A stretch of 64,000 bases of DNA from Allacma fusca (lineage: Eukaryota > Arthropoda > Collembola > Symphypleona > Sminthuridae): the NCBI GenBank assembly GCA_947179485.1, contig OX359247.1, positions 62,903,131-62,967,130 of the forward strand. Reading direction: 5' to 3'. The notes under the pieces are model-generated. The model was not told where the DNA came from. It did not search any database and saw only the letters and a program-made list of their open reading frames with translations. A program made the position numbers and the translations under genes. Of this stretch, positions 49,000 through 64,000 are shown piece after piece. Within the stretch, counting starts at the first letter, position 1, and each line of letters opens with the position of its first letter.

Positions 49000-51900
49000 C
49001 CACACATAATATTTACTCCATAACTCCACACTTAATTCTTAATCCCTAACTCCACAAATAATCCTAGTTTATAAACTCCAAACATAATCCTAATTACTTA
49101 ACTCCACACTTAATCCTTACTCCTTAACTCCACACAATAATCCTTACTCTTAAACTCCACACATAATCCTTACTTGGTAACTCCACACTTAATCCTTACT
49201 CCTTAATTCCACACAATAATCCTGACTTATAAACGCCAAACATTTATCGTTACTCTTAAACTCCAAACATAATCTTTACTCTTTAACTCCACACATAATA
49301 TTTACTCCTCAACTCCACACCTAATCCTTACTACTTAACTCCACACCTAATCCTTACTCCTTAATTCTACACTTCATTACTACTCCTTAACTCTACACTT
49401 CATTACTACTCCTTAACTCTACACGTAATTACTACTCCTTAACTCCACACGATAATCCTTACTTATAAACTCCACACATAATTCTTATTACTTAACTCTA
49501 CACTTAATCCCTACTCCTTAACTCCACACAATAATCCTTACTCTTAAACTCCACACATAATCTTTACTCTTTAACTCCACACATAAAATGTACTCCTTAA
49601 CTCCTAACTTAATCCTTACTCCTTAACTCCTTTCTTAATCCTTCCTCATTAACTGCACACTAAAACCTTACTCCTTAACTCCACACCATAATCCTTACTC
49701 TTAAACTCCACACATAATTCTTACTCTTTAACTCAACACATAATATTTACGCCTTAATCCCACACATTATCTGTACCCTTAATCTCCACACATAATTCTT
49801 ACTCTTTAACTCAACACATAATATTTACGCCTTAATCCCACACATTATCTGTACTCTTTAACACCACATATAATCCTTACTCTTTAACTCCACACTTAAT
49901 CCTTACTCCTTAACTGCACACAATAATCCTTAGTTGTAAATTACACATAATCCTAACGACTTAACTCCACACTTAATCCTAACGACTTAACTCCACACAA
50001 TAATCCTTACTCTTGAACTCGACATATAATCCTTACTCTTTAACTCCACACCCAATCCTTACTCCATAACTCCACACTTAATTCTTAATCCCTAACTCCA
50101 CAAAATAATCCTTATTTATAAACTCCACACATAATCCTAATTACTTAATTCCACGCTTAATCCTTACTCCTTAACTCCACACAATAATCCTTACTTATAA
50201 ACTCCACACATTAATCAATACTCTTAACTTCCACACATTCATCCTTACTCTTAAACTCCACAAATAATCATATTCTTAAACTCCATACATAATATTTACT
50301 CCTTAACTCCACACTTAATGCTTACTCCTAAACTCCACACAATAAACCTTACTCTTAAACTCCACACATAATCTTTACTCTTTAACTCCACATATAAAAT
50401 GTACTCCTTAACTCCACACTTAATCCTTACTCCTTAACTCCATTCTTAATCCTTACTCATTAACTGCACACTAAATCCTTACTCCTTAACTCCACACCAT
50501 AATCCTTACACTTAAACTCCACACATAATTCTTACTCTCTAACTCAACACATAATATTTACTCCTTAACCCCACACATTATCTTTACTCTTTAAATCCAC
50601 ATATAATCCTTAATCTTAAACTCCACACATAATCCTTAAACTTTAACTCCACACTGAATCCTTACTCCTTAACTCCACATAATAATCCTTACTTATAAAT
50701 TAAACACATAATCCTAACGACTTAACTCCACACTTAATCCTGACTGCTTAACTCCACACTATATTCCTTACTCTTAAACTCGACACATAATCCTTACTCT
50801 TTAACTCCACACTTAATCCATCCTCCTTAACCCGACACAATAATCCTTACTCCTAAACTCCACACATAATCTTTACTCTTTAGCTCCACACATAAAATGT
50901 ACTCCTTAACTCCACACTTAATCCTTGCTCTTTAACTCCAAACATAATCCTAATTATTTATCTCCACACCTAATCCTTACTCCCTAACTCCACACAATAA
51001 TCCTTACTTATAAACTCCACACATTAATCAATACTCTTAATTTCCACACATTCATCCTTACCCTTAAACTCCACACATAATCATATTCTTAAACTCCATA
51101 CATAATATTTACTCCTTAACTCCAAACTTAATGCTTACTCCTAAACTCCACACAATAAACCTTACTCTTAAACTCCACACATAATCTTTACTCTTTAACT
51201 CCACACATAAAATGTACTCCTTAACTCCACACAATAATCCTTACTCTTAAACTGCACACAAAGTCCTTACTTGATAACTCCACGCTTAATCCTAACTAAT
51301 TAACTCCAAACAATAATCCATACTCTTAAACTCCAAACAATACTCCTTCCTCTTAAACTCCACACTTAATGCTTAGTCCTTAACTCCAAACTTAATCCTT
51401 ACTCCTTAACTCAACACTTTATCCTTACTCCTTAACTCCACACTTAACCCTTACTCCTTAATTGCACACAATAATCCTTACTTATAAACGCCACAAATTT
51501 ATCGTTACTCTTCAACTCCAAACATAATCTTTACTCTTTAACTCCACACATAATATTTACTCCATAACTCCACACTTAATTCTTAATCCCTAACTCCACA
51601 AATAATCCTAGTTTATAAACTCCAAACATAATCCTAATTACTTAACTCCACACTTAATCCTTACTCCTTAACTCCACACAATAATCCTTACTCTTAAACT
51701 CCACACATAATCCTTACTCGGTAACTCCACACTTAATCCTTACTCCTTAATTCCACACAATAATCCTGACTTATAAACGCCAAACATTTATCGTTACTCT
51801 TAAACTCCAAACATAATCTTTACTCTTTAACTCCACACATAATATTTACTCCTCAACTCCACACCTAATCCTTACTACTTAACTCCACACCTAATCCTTA

Positions 51901-54900
51901 CTCCTTAATTCTACACTTCATTACTACTCCTTAACTCTACACGTAATTACTACTCCTTAACTCCACACGATAATCCTTACTTATAAACTCCACACATAAT
52001 TCTTATTACTTAACTCTACACTTAATCCCTACTCCTTAACTCCACACAATAATCCTTACTCTTAAACTCCACACATAATCTTTACTCTTTAACTCCACAC
52101 ATAAAATGTACTCCTTAATTCCTAACTTAATCCTTACTCCTTAACTCCTTTCTTAATCCTTACTCATTAACTGCACACTAAAACCTTACTCCTTAACTCC
52201 ACACCATAATCCTTACTCTTAAACTCCACACATAATTCTTACTCTTTAACTCAACACATAATATTTACGCCTTAATCCCACACATTATCTGTACTCTTTA
52301 ACTCCACATATAATCCTTACTCTTTAACTCCACACTTAATCCTTACTCCTTAACTGCACACAATAATCCTTAGTTGTAAATTACACATAATCCTAACGAC
52401 TTAACTCCACACTTAATCCTGACTCCTTAACTCCACACAATAATCCTTACTCTTGAACTCGACATATAATCCTTACTCTTTAACTCCACACCCAATCCTT
52501 ACTCCATAACTCCACACTTAATTCTTAATCCCTAACTCCACAAAATAATCCTTATTTATAAACTCCACACATAATCCTAATTACTTAACTCCACGCTTAA
52601 TCCTTACTCCTTAACTCCACACAATAATCCTTACTTATAAACTCCACACATTAATCAATACTCTTAACTTCCACACATTCATCCTTACTCTTAAACTCCA
52701 CAAATAATCATATTCTTAAACTCCATACATAATATTTACTCCTTAACTCCACACTTAATGCTTACTCCTAAACTCCACACAATAAACCTTACTCTTAAAC
52801 TCCACACATAATCTTTACTCTTTAACTCCACATATAAAATGTACTCCTTAACTCCACACTTAATCCTTACTCCTTAACTCCATTCTTAATCCTTACTCAT
52901 TAACTGCACACTAAATCCTTACTCCTTAACTCCACACCATAATCCTTACACTTAAACTCCACACATAATTCTTACTCTCTAACTCAACACATAATATTTA
53001 CTCCTTAACCCCACACATTATCTTTACTCTTTAAATCCACATATAATCCTTAATCTTAAACTCCACACATAATCCTTAAACTTTAACTCCACACTGAATC
53101 CTTACTCCTTAACTCCACATAATAATCCTTACTTATAAATTAAACACATAATCCTAACGACTTAACTCCACACTTAATCCTGACTGCTTAACTCCACACT
53201 ATATTCCTTACTCTTAAACTCGACACATAATCCTTACTCTTTAACTCCACACTTAATCCATCCTCCTTAACCCGACACAATAATCCTTACTCCTAAACTC
53301 CACACATAATCTTTACTCTTTAGCTCCACACATAAAATGTACTCCTTAACTCCACACTTAATCCTTGCTCTTTAACTCCAAACATAATCCTAATTATTTA
53401 TCTCCACACCTAATCCTTACTCCCTAACTTCATACAATAATCCTTACTCTTCTACTCCATATATAATCCTTACTCCTTAACTTAACACATAATCCTTACT
53501 CTTAAACTTCACACATAATCTGTACTTTTTAGCTCCACAAATAATATTTACTCCTTAACTCCACACCTAATCCTTACTTCTTAACTCCACACTTAATTAC
53601 AACTCCTTAACTCCACACAATAATCCTTACTTATAAACTCCACACATAATCCGAATTACTTAACTCCACGCTTAATCCTTACTCCTTAACTCCACACAAT
53701 TATCCTTACTTATAAACTCCACACAATAATCCTTACTTATAAACTCCACACATTAATCAATACTCTTAATTTCCACACATTCATCCTTACCCTTAAACTC
53801 CACACATAATCATATTCTTAAACTCCATACATAATATTTACTCCTTAACTCCACACTTAATGCTTACTCCTAAACTCCACACAATAAACCTTACTCTTAA
53901 ACTCCACACATAATCTTTACTCTTTAACTCCACACATAAAATGTACTCCTTAACTCCACACAATAATCCTTACTCTTAAACTGCACACAAAGTCCTTACT
54001 TGATAACTCCACGCTTAATCCTAACTAATTAACTCCAAACAATAATCCATACTCTTAAACTCCAAACAATACTCCTTCCTCTTAAACTCCACACTTAATG
54101 CTTAGTCCTTAACTCTAAACTTAATCCTTACTCCTTAACTCAACACTTTGTCCTTACTCCTTAACTCCACACTTAACCCTTACTCCTTAATTGCACACAA
54201 TAATCCTTACTTATAAACGCCACAAATTTATCGTTACTCTTCAACTCCGCACATAATCTTTACTCTTTAACTCCACACATAATATTTACTCCTTAACTCC
54301 ACACCTAATCCTTGCTCTTTAACTCCAAACATAATCCTAATTATTTAACTCCACACCTAATCCTTACTCCTTAACTTCATACAATAATCCTTACTCTTCT
54401 ACTTGACATATAATCCTTACTCTTTAACTCAACACATAATCTTTACTCCTTAACTCAACACATAATCCTCACTCTTTAACTCTACACAAAATCCTTCAAC
54501 TTTACCTCCACACATTAATCCTGACTCTTAAACTTCACACATAATCTGTACTCTTTAATTCCACAGATAACATTTACTCCTTAACTCCACACCTAATCCT
54601 TACTCTTTAACTCCACACCTAATCTTTACTCCATAACTCCACACTTAATTCTTAATCCCTAACTCCACACATAATCCTAATTACTTAAGTCCACACTTAA
54701 TCCATCCTTCTTAACTCCACACAATAATCCTTACTCCTAAACTCCACACATAATCTTTAATCTTTAGCTCCACACATAAAATGTACTCCTTAACTCCACA
54801 CTTAATCCTTGCTCTTTAACTCCAAACATAATCCTAATTATTTAACTCCACACCTAATCCTTACTCCTTAACTTCATACAATAATCCTTACTCTTCTACT

Positions 54901-57900
54901 CCACATATAATCCTTACTCTTTAACTCAACACATAATCTTTACTCCTTAACTCAACACATAATCCTTACTCTTTAACTCTACACAAAATCCTTCAACTTT
55001 ACCTCCACACATTAATCCTTACACTTAAACTTCACACATATTCTGTACTCTTTAACTCCACAAATAATATTTACTCCTTAACTCCACACCTAATCCTTAC
55101 TTCTTAACTCCACACTTAATTACAACTCCTTAACTCCACACAATAATCCTTACTTATAAACTCCACACATAATCCGAATTACTAAACTCCACACTTAATC
55201 CTTACTTCTTAACTCCACACAATAATCCTAATTCATTAACTCCACACAATAATCCTTACTCTTAAACTGCACACAAAGTCCTTACTTGATAACTTCACGC
55301 TTAATCCTAACTAATTAACTCCAAACAATAATCCTTACTCTTAAACTGCACACAAAGTCCTTACTTGATAACTCCACGCTTAATCCTAACTCCTTAACTC
55401 CACACAATAATCCTTACTTATAAACTCCACACATAATCCGAATTACTTAACTCCACGCTTAATCCTTACTCCTTAACTCCACACAATAATCCTTACTTAT
55501 AAACTCCACACAATAATCCTTACTTATAAACTCCACACATTAATCAATACTCTTAATTTCCACACATTCATCCTTACCCTTAAACTCCACACATAATCAT
55601 ATTCTTAAACTCCATGCATAATATTTACTCCTTAACTCCACACTTAATGCTTACTCCTAAACTCCACACAATAAACCTTACTCTTAAACTCCACACATAA
55701 TCTTTACTCTTTAACTCCACACATAAAATGTACTCCTTAACTCCACACAATAATCCTTACTCTTAAACTGCACACAAAGTCCTTACTTGATAACTCCACG
55801 CTTAATCCTAACTAATTAACTCCAAACAATAATCCATACTCTTAAACTCCAAACAATACTCCTTCCTCTTAAACTCCACACTTAATGCTTAGTCCTTAAC
55901 TCCAAACTTAATCCTTACTCCTTAACTCAACACTTTATCCTTACTCCTTAACTCCACACTTAACCCTTACTCCTTAATTGCACACAATAATCCTTACTTA
56001 TAAACGCCACAAATTTATCGTTACTCTTCAACTCCAAACATAATCTTTACTCTTTAACTCCACACATAATATTTACTCCATAACTCCACACTTAATTCTT
56101 AATCCCCAACTCCACAAATAATCCTAGTTTATAAACTCCAAACATAATCCTAATTACTTAACTCCACACTTAATCCTTACTCCTTAACTCCACACAATAA
56201 TCCTTACTCTTAAACTCCACACATAATCCTTACTCGGTAACTCCACACTTAATCCTTACTCCTTAATTCCACACAATAATCCTGACTTATAAACGCCAAA
56301 CATTTATCGTTACTCTTAAACTCCAAACATAATCTTTACTCTTTAACTCCACACATAATATTTACTCCTCAACTCCACACCTAATCCTTACTACTTAACT
56401 CCACACCTAATCCTTACTCCTTAATTCTACACTTCATTACTACTCCTTAACTCTACACGTAATTACTACTCCTTAACTCCACACGATAATCCTTACTTAT
56501 AAACTCCACACATAATTCTTATTACTTAACTCTACACTTAATCCCTACTCCTTAACTCCACACAATAATCCTTACTCTTAAACTCCACACATAATCTTTA
56601 CTCTTTAACTCCACACATAAAATGTACTCCTTAACTCCTAACTTAATCCTTACTCCTTAACTCCTTTCTTAATCCTTACTCATTAACTGCACACTAAAAC
56701 CTTACTCCTTAACTCCACACCATAATCCTTACTCTTAAACTCCACACATAATTCTTACTCTTTAACTCAACACATAATATTTACGCCTTAATCCCACACA
56801 TTATCTGTACTCTTTAACTCCACATATAATCCTTACTCTTTAACTCCACACTTAATCCTTACTCCTTAACTGCACACAATAATCCTTAGTTGTAAATTAC
56901 ACATAATCCTAACGACTTAACTCCACACTTAATCCTGACTCCTTAACTCCACACAATAATCCTTACTCTTGAACTCGACATATAATCCTTACTCTTTAAC
57001 TCCACACCCAATCCTTACTCCATAACTCCACACTTAATTCTTAATCCCTAACTCCACAAAATAATCCTTATTTATAAACTCCACACATAATCCTAATTAC
57101 TTAACTCCACGCTTAATCCTTACTCCTTAACTCCACACAATAATCCTTACTTATAAACTCCACACATTAATCAATACTCTTAACTTCCACACATTCATCC
57201 TTACTCTTAAACTCCACAAATAATCATATTCTTAAACTCCATACATAATATTTACTCCTTAACTCCACACTTAATGCTTACTCCTAAACTCCACACAATA
57301 AACCTTACTCTTAAACTCCACACATAATCTTTACTCTTTAACTCCACATATAAAATGTACTCCTTAACTCCACACTTAATCCTTACTCCTTAACTCCATT
57401 CTTAATCCTTACTCATTAACTGCACACTAAATCCTTACTCCTTAACTCCACACCATAATCCTTACACTTAAACTCCACACATAATTCTTACTCTCTAACT
57501 CAACACATAATATTTACTCCTTAACCCCACACATTATCTTTACTCTTTAAATCCACATATAATCCTTACTCTTAAACTGCACACATAATCCTTAAACTTT
57601 AACTCCACACTGAATCCTTACTCCTTAACTCCACATAATAATCCTTACTTATAAATTAAACACATAATCCTAACGACTTAACTCCACACTTAATCCTGAC
57701 TGCTTAACTCCACACTATATTCCTTACTCTTAAACTCGACACATAATCCTTACTCTTTAACTCCACACTTAATCCATCCTCCTTAACCCGACACAATAAT
57801 CCTTACTCCTAAACTCCACACATAATCTTTACTCTTTAGCTCCACACATAAAATGTACTCCTTAACTCCACACTTAATCCTTGCTCTTTAACTCCAAACA

Positions 57901-58800
57901 TAATCCTAATTATTTATCTCCACACCTAATCCTTACTCCCTAACTTCATACAATAATCCTTACTCTTCTACTCCATATATAATCCTTACTCCTTAACTTA
58001 ACACATAATCCTTACTCTTAAACTTCACACATAATCTGTACTTTTTAGCTCCACAAATAATATTTACTCCTTAACTCCACACCTAATCCTTACTTCTTAA
58101 CTCCACACTTAATTACAACTCCTTAACTCCACACAATAATCCTTACTTATAAACTCCACACAATAATCCTTACTTATAAACTCCACACATTAATCAATAC
58201 TCTTAATTTCCACACATTCATCCTTACCCTTAAACTCCACACATAATCATATTCTTAAACTCCATACATAATATTTACTCCTTAACTCCACACTTAATGC
58301 TTACTCCTAAACTCCACACAATAAACCTTACTCTTAAACTCCACACATAATCTTTACTCTTTAACTCCACACATAAAATGTACTCCTTAACTCCACACAA
58401 TAATCCTTACTCTTAAACTGCACACAAAGTCCTTACTTGATAACTCCACGCTTAATCCTAACTAATTAACTCCAAACAATAATCCATACTCTTAAACTCC
58501 AAACAATACTCCTTCCTCTTAAACTCCACACTTAATGCTTAGTCCTTAACTCCAAACTTAATCCTTACTCCTTAACTCAACACTTTGTCCTTACTCCTTA
58601 ACTCCACACTTAACCCTTACTCCTTAATTGCACACAATAATCCTTACTTATAAACGCCACAAATTTATCGTTACTCTTCAACTCCGCACATAATCTTTAC
58701 TCTTTAACTCCACACATAATATTTACTCCTTAACTCCACACCTAATCCTTGCTCTTTAACTCCAAACATAATCCTAATTATTTAACTCCACACCTAATCC
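49000..58800. repeat. Segmental duplications inside the right satellite array
   Basis: Three related blocks are visible. CTCCTTTCTTAATCC (tttc) occurs at 49631, 52149 and 56665, giving offsets of 2,518 and 4,516 bp. TTAATCAATACTCTTAATTTCC (marker c) is at 51029, 53758, 55545 and 58195; 51029 to 55545 is again 4,516 bp, while 53758 to 58195 is 4,437 bp, a loss of 79 bp or three monomers. Thus a roughly 4.5-kb superblock is repeated, with smaller blocks shared inside it. Edges are approximate. Confidence 0.85.
49713..49868. repeat. 78-bp (three-monomer) tandem duplication
   Basis: The block beginning CATAATTCTTACTC occurs at 49713 and again at 49791, exactly 78 bp or three monomers later. The paralogous segments near 52240 and 56750 have it only once. 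It therefore marks a recent local gain and explains why the offset to the next paralogue changes from 2,518 to 2,440 bp across it. Confidence 0.85.
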
Positions 58801-61800
58801 TTACTCCTTAACTTCATACAATAATCCTTACTCTTCTACTCCACATATAATCCTTACTCTTTAACTCAACACATAATCTTTACTCCTTAACTCAACACAT
58901 AATCCTTACTCCTTAACTCTACACAAAATCCTTCAACTTTACCTCCACACATTAATCCTGACTCTTAAACTTCACACATAATCTGTACTTTTTAACTCCA
59001 CAGATAACATTTACTCCTTAACTCCACACCTACTCCTTACTTCTTAACTCCACACTTAATTACAACTCCTTAACTCCACACAAAAATCATTACTTATAAA
59101 CTCCACACATAATCCGAATTACTAAACTCCGCACTTAATCTTTACTCCTTAACTCCACACTTAATCTTTACTCCTTAACTCCACACAATAATCGTAATTC
59201 CGTAACTCCACACTTAATCTTTACTCCTTAACTCCACACAATAATCGTAATTCCTTAACTTCACACAATAATCGTAATTCCTTAACTCCACACAATAATC
59301 CTTACTCTTAAACTGCACACATAGTCCTTACTTGATAACTCCACGCTTAATCCTAATTTCTTAACTATAAACAATAATCCTTACTCTTAAACTCCTAACA
59401 ATACTCCTTCCTCTTAAACTTCACACATAATGTTAACTCTTTGACTCCACACATAAAATATACTCCTTAACTCAACACTTAATGCTTACTCCTTAACTCC
59501 AAACTTAATCCTTACTCCTTAACTCAACACTAAATCCTTACTCCTTAACTCCACACAATAATCCTTACTCCTAAACTCCACACATAATCTTTACTCTTTA
59601 GCTCCACACATAAAATGTACTCCTTAACTCCACACTTAATCCTTGCTCTTTAACTCCAAACATAATCCTAATTATTTAACTCCACACCTAATCCTTACTC
59701 CTTAACTTCATACAATAATCCTTACTCTTCTACTCCACATATAATCCTTACTCTTTAACTCAACACATAATCTTTACTCCTTAACTCAACACATAATCCT
59801 TACTCTTTAACTCTACACAAAATCCTTCAACTTTACCTCCACACATTAATCCTTACTCTTAAACTTTACACATAATCTGTACTCTTTAACTCCACAAATA
59901 ATATTTACTCCTTAACTCCACACCTAATCCTTACTTCTTAACTCCACACTTAATTACAACTCCTTAACTCCACACAATAATCCTTACTTATAAACTCCAC
60001 ACATAATCCGAATTACTAAACTCCACACTTAATCCTTACTTCTTAACTCCACACAATAATCCTAATTCCTTAACTCTACACAATAATCCTTACTCTTAAA
60101 CTGCACACAAAGTCCTTACTTGATAACTCCACGCTTAATCCTAACTAATTAACTCCAAACAATAATCCTTACTCTTAAACTCCAAACAATACTCCTTCCT
60201 CTTAAACTCCACACATAATGTTTACTCTTTGACTCCACACATAAAATATACTCCTTAACTCCACACTTAATGCTTACTCCTTAACTCCAAACTTAATCCT
60301 TACTCCTTAACTCAACACTTCATCCTTACTCCTTAACTCCACACTTAACCCTTACTCCTTAATTCCACACAATAATCCTTACTTATAAACGCCACAAATT
60401 TATCGTTACCCTAAAACTCCGCACATAATCTTTACTCTTTAACTCCACACATAATATTTACTCCTTAACTCCACACCTAATCCTTGCTCTTTAACTCCAA
60501 ACATAATCCTAATTATTTAACTCCACACCTAATCCTTACTCCTTAACTTCATACAATAATCCTTACTCTTCTACTCCACATATAATCCTTACTCTTTAAC
60601 TCAACACATAATCTTTACTCCTTAACTCAACACATAATCCTTACTCCTTAACTCTACACAAAATCCTTCAACTTTACCTCCACACATTAATCCTGACTCT
60701 TAAACTTCACACATAATCTGTACTTTTTAACTCCACAGATAACATTTACTCCTTAACTCCACACCTACTCCTTACTTCTTAACTCCACACTTAATTACAA
60801 CTCCTTAACTCCACACAAAAATCATTACTTATAAACTCCACACATAATCCGAATTACTAAACTCCGCACTTAATCTTTACTCCTTAACTCCACACTTTAT
60901 CTTTACTCCTTAACTCCACACAATAATCGTAATTCCTTAACTCCACACTTAATCTTTACTCCTTAACTCCACACAATAATCGTAATTCCTTAACTTCACA
61001 CAATAATCGTAATTCCTTAACTCCACACAATAATCCTTACTCTTAAACTGCACACATAGTCCTTACTTGATAACTCCACGCTTAATCCTAATTTCTTAAT
61101 TATAAACAATAATCCTTACTCTTAAACTCCTAACAATACTCCTTCCTCTTAAACTTCACACATAATGTTTACTCTTTGACTCCACACATAAAATATACTC
61201 CTTAACTCAACACTTAATGCTTACTCCTTAACTCCAAATTTAATCCTTACTCCTTAACTCAACACTAAATCCTTACTCCTTAACTCCACACCATAATCCT
61301 TACTCTTAAACTTTACACATAATCTTAACTCTTTAACTCCACACACAATATTTACTCCTTAACTCCACACCTAATCCTTACTCGTTAACTCCACACCTAA
61401 TCCCTACTCCTTAACTTTACACTTAATTACTACTCCTTAACTCTACACTAAATTACTACTCCTTAACTCTACACTTAATTACTACTCCTTAACTCTACAC
61501 TTAATTACTACTCCTTAACTCTAAACTTAAAAACTACTCCTTAACTCTACACTTCATTACTACTCCTTAACTCTACATTTAATTACTACTCCTTAACTCT
61601 ACACTTAATTACTACTCCTTAACTCTACACTTAATTACTACTCCTTAACTCCACACAATAATCCTTACTTATAAACTCCACACATAATCCTAAATACTTA
61701 ACTCCACACTTAATCCTTACTCCTTAACTCCAAACCTAATCCTTACTCCATAACTCCACACTTAATTCTTAATTCCTAAATCCACAAAATAATCCTTACT

Positions 61801-64000
61801 TATAAACTCCACACATAATCCTTGTTACTTAACTCCACACTTAATCCTTACTCCTTAACTCAACACAATAATCCTTACTTATAAATTACACAGATAATCC
61901 TAACGACTTAACTCCACACTTAATCCTGACTCCTTAACTCCACACAAAAATCCTAACTCTTTAACTCCACATATAATCCTTACTCTTTAACTCCACACAT
62001 GATCCTTAAATTTTAACTCCACACTTAATCCTGACTCCGTAACTCCACACAATAATCCTTACTTTTAAATTACACCGGTAATCCTAACGACTTAACTCCA
62101 CACTTAATCCGTACTCCTTAATTCCACACAATAATCCTTACTCTTTAACTGAACACATAATCTTTACTCCTTAACTACACAAATAATCCTGACTCTTTAA
62201 CTCCACATACAATCCTTACACTTTAACTCCACACATAATGCTTTTATTTTAACTCCACACATAATCCTTAATCTTTAACTCTTTACATAATCCTTACTCC
62301 TTAACTCCACACATTTATCCTTACTCTTAAACTCCACACATAATCTTTACTCTTAAACTCCACACATAATCTTTACTCTTTAACACCACACATAATATTT
62401 ACTTCTTAACTCCACACCTAATCCTTACTCCTTAACTCCACACCTAATCCTTACTCCATAACTCCACACTTAATTCTTAATACCTAAATCCACAAAATAA
62501 TCCTTACTCTTAAACTCCACACATAATCCTTACTTGTTAACTCCACGTTTAAAATTTACTCCTTAACTCTACACTTAATTACTACTCCTTAACTCCACAC
62601 AATAATCCTTACTTATAAACTCCACACATAATCCTAATTACTTAACTCCACACTTAACCCTTCCTCCTTAACTCCACACATAATCTATACTTTTTAACTC
62701 CACACATAAAATGTACTCCTTAACTCCACACCTAATCCTTACTCGATAACTCTACACTTAAATACTACTCCTTAACTCCACACAATAATCCTTACTTAAA
62801 AACTCCACACATAATCCTAATTACTTAACTCCACACTTAATCCTTCCTCCTGAACTCCACACAATAATCCTTACTCTTAAACTCTTAATGCTTACTCCTT
62901 AATTCCACACAATAATCCTCACTTATAAACGCCACAAATTTATCGTTTCTCTTTAACTCCACACATAATATTTACTCCTTAACTCCACAACTAATCCTTA
63001 CTCCTTAACTCCACAATTAATCCTTACTCCTTAACTCTACACTTAATTACTACTCGTTAACTCTACACTTAATTACTACTCCTTAACTCCACACTATATA
63101 CCTTACTTATAAACTCCACACATAATCCTAATTACTTAACTCCACACTTAATCCTTACTCCTTAACTCCACACAATAATCCTTACTTATAAACTCCACAC
63201 ATAATCCTAATTACTTAACTCCACACTTAATCCTTACTCCTTAACTCCACACAATAATCCTTAATCTTAAACTCCACATATAATGTTGACTTTTTGAATG
63301 CACCCATAAAATATACTCCTTAACTCCACAACTAATCCTTACTCCTTAACTCCACACCTAATCCTTACTCCTTAACTCTACACTTAATTACTACTCGTTA
63401 ACTCTACACTTAATTACTACTCCTTAACTCCACACTATAATCCTTACTTATAAACTCCACACATAATCCTAATTACTTAACTCCACACTTAATCCTTACT
63501 CCTTAACTCCACACAATAATCCTTACTTATAAACTCCACACATAATCCTAATTACTTAACTCCACACTTAATCCTTACTCCTTCACTCCACACAATAATC
63601 CTTTATCTTAAACTCCACATATAATGTTGACTTTTTGAATGCACCCATAAAATATACTCCTTAACTCCACACTTAACGCTAACTCCTTAACTCCACACTT
63701 AATCTTTACTCCTTAACTCCACACAATAATGCTTACTCCTTAACTCCACACTTAATCCTTACTCCTTAACTCCACACAATAATGCTTACTCCTTAACTCC
63801 ACACTTAATCCTTACTTTTAAACTTCACACATTAATCCTTACTCTTAATTTCCACACATTTATCGTTACTCTTAAACTCCACACATAATCTTATTCTTTA
63901 ACTCCATACATAGTATTTACTCCTTTACTCCACACTTAATTCTTACTCCTTGACTCCACACCTAATCCTTACTCCTTAGTTCTACACTTAAATACTACTC

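Larger units (their letters stand above)
47693..64000. repeat. 26-bp satellite array, right arm
   Basis: Continuation of the same 25-27 bp satellite to the window edge, about 630 monomers by length, with the variant set of 25-34.5 kb. Runs of one variant occur, for example ACACTTAATTACTACTCC repeated at about 61410-61640. Near the end a 300-bp block is repeated (TATAATGTTGACTTTTTGAATGCACCC at about 63270 and 63620, given here only as a marker). No gene, RNA gene or other transposon is visible in this 16.3 kb, and the array is not closed at 64000. Confidence 0.98.

Overview
The window is eukaryotic heterochromatin-like DNA: two stretches of one tandem satellite (1-34535 and 47693-64000, about 50.8 kb together) interrupted by a single LTR retrotransposon of about 13.2 kb lying on the minus strand (34537-47692). 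There are no bacterial features, no RNA genes and no host protein genes. LTRs with TG...CA ends, a gag with a CCHC knuckle, the order protease, RT, RNase H, integrase, and extra open frames after pol identify the insert as a Ty3/gypsy-type (Metaviridae-like) element with an envelope-position region. The host species cannot be named from the sequence; an animal host is likely but unproven.

Satellite. The basic monomer is 26 bp (25-27 bp in variants): a block TTAACTCC, a spacer ACAC, then TTAATCC and TTACTCC. The plus-strand consensus contains no G, so the strands are extremely asymmetric. Variant monomers are arranged in higher-order repeats (HORs). About 4.7-18.5 kb is a well homogenised domain in which a marker monomer recurs mostly every 998 or 1024 bp; about 20.0-24.9 kb holds a 2,545-bp-offset duplication; about 25-34.5 kb and the right array carry a different variant set with longer segmental duplications (2,440/2,518 and 4,516/4,437 bp offsets).

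Retroelement. Read on the minus strand: 5' LTR (47692-47200), leader, complete gag (46811-45195), protease frame (45516-44683), RT-RNase H-integrase truncated at a junction (44633-42177), then a second N-truncated gag (to 41002), a second protease frame (41323-40490), a complete pol (40440-37333), two overlapping frames of unknown, membrane-protein-like character (37197-36028 and 36868-35261), and the 3' LTR (35029-34537). The second gag-pro-pol set comes from a direct tandem duplication of 4,193 bp with ATA microhomology at the junction; without it the element would be about 9.0 kb, an ordinary size. The LTRs differ at 3 of 493 positions, while I noticed only one difference between the two 4.2-kb copies. 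A 6-bp target duplication (atattt) and uninterrupted satellite phase across the insertion show that the element landed in a pre-existing array.

Expression logic visible in the sequence: gag and protease overlap in a -1 relation with a C CCT TTG heptamer just before the gag stop. The protease and RT frames are offset by one nucleotide in both copies, and the transmembrane-like end of the envelope-position region lies in a different frame from the long ORF before it, so this copy is probably not fully functional.
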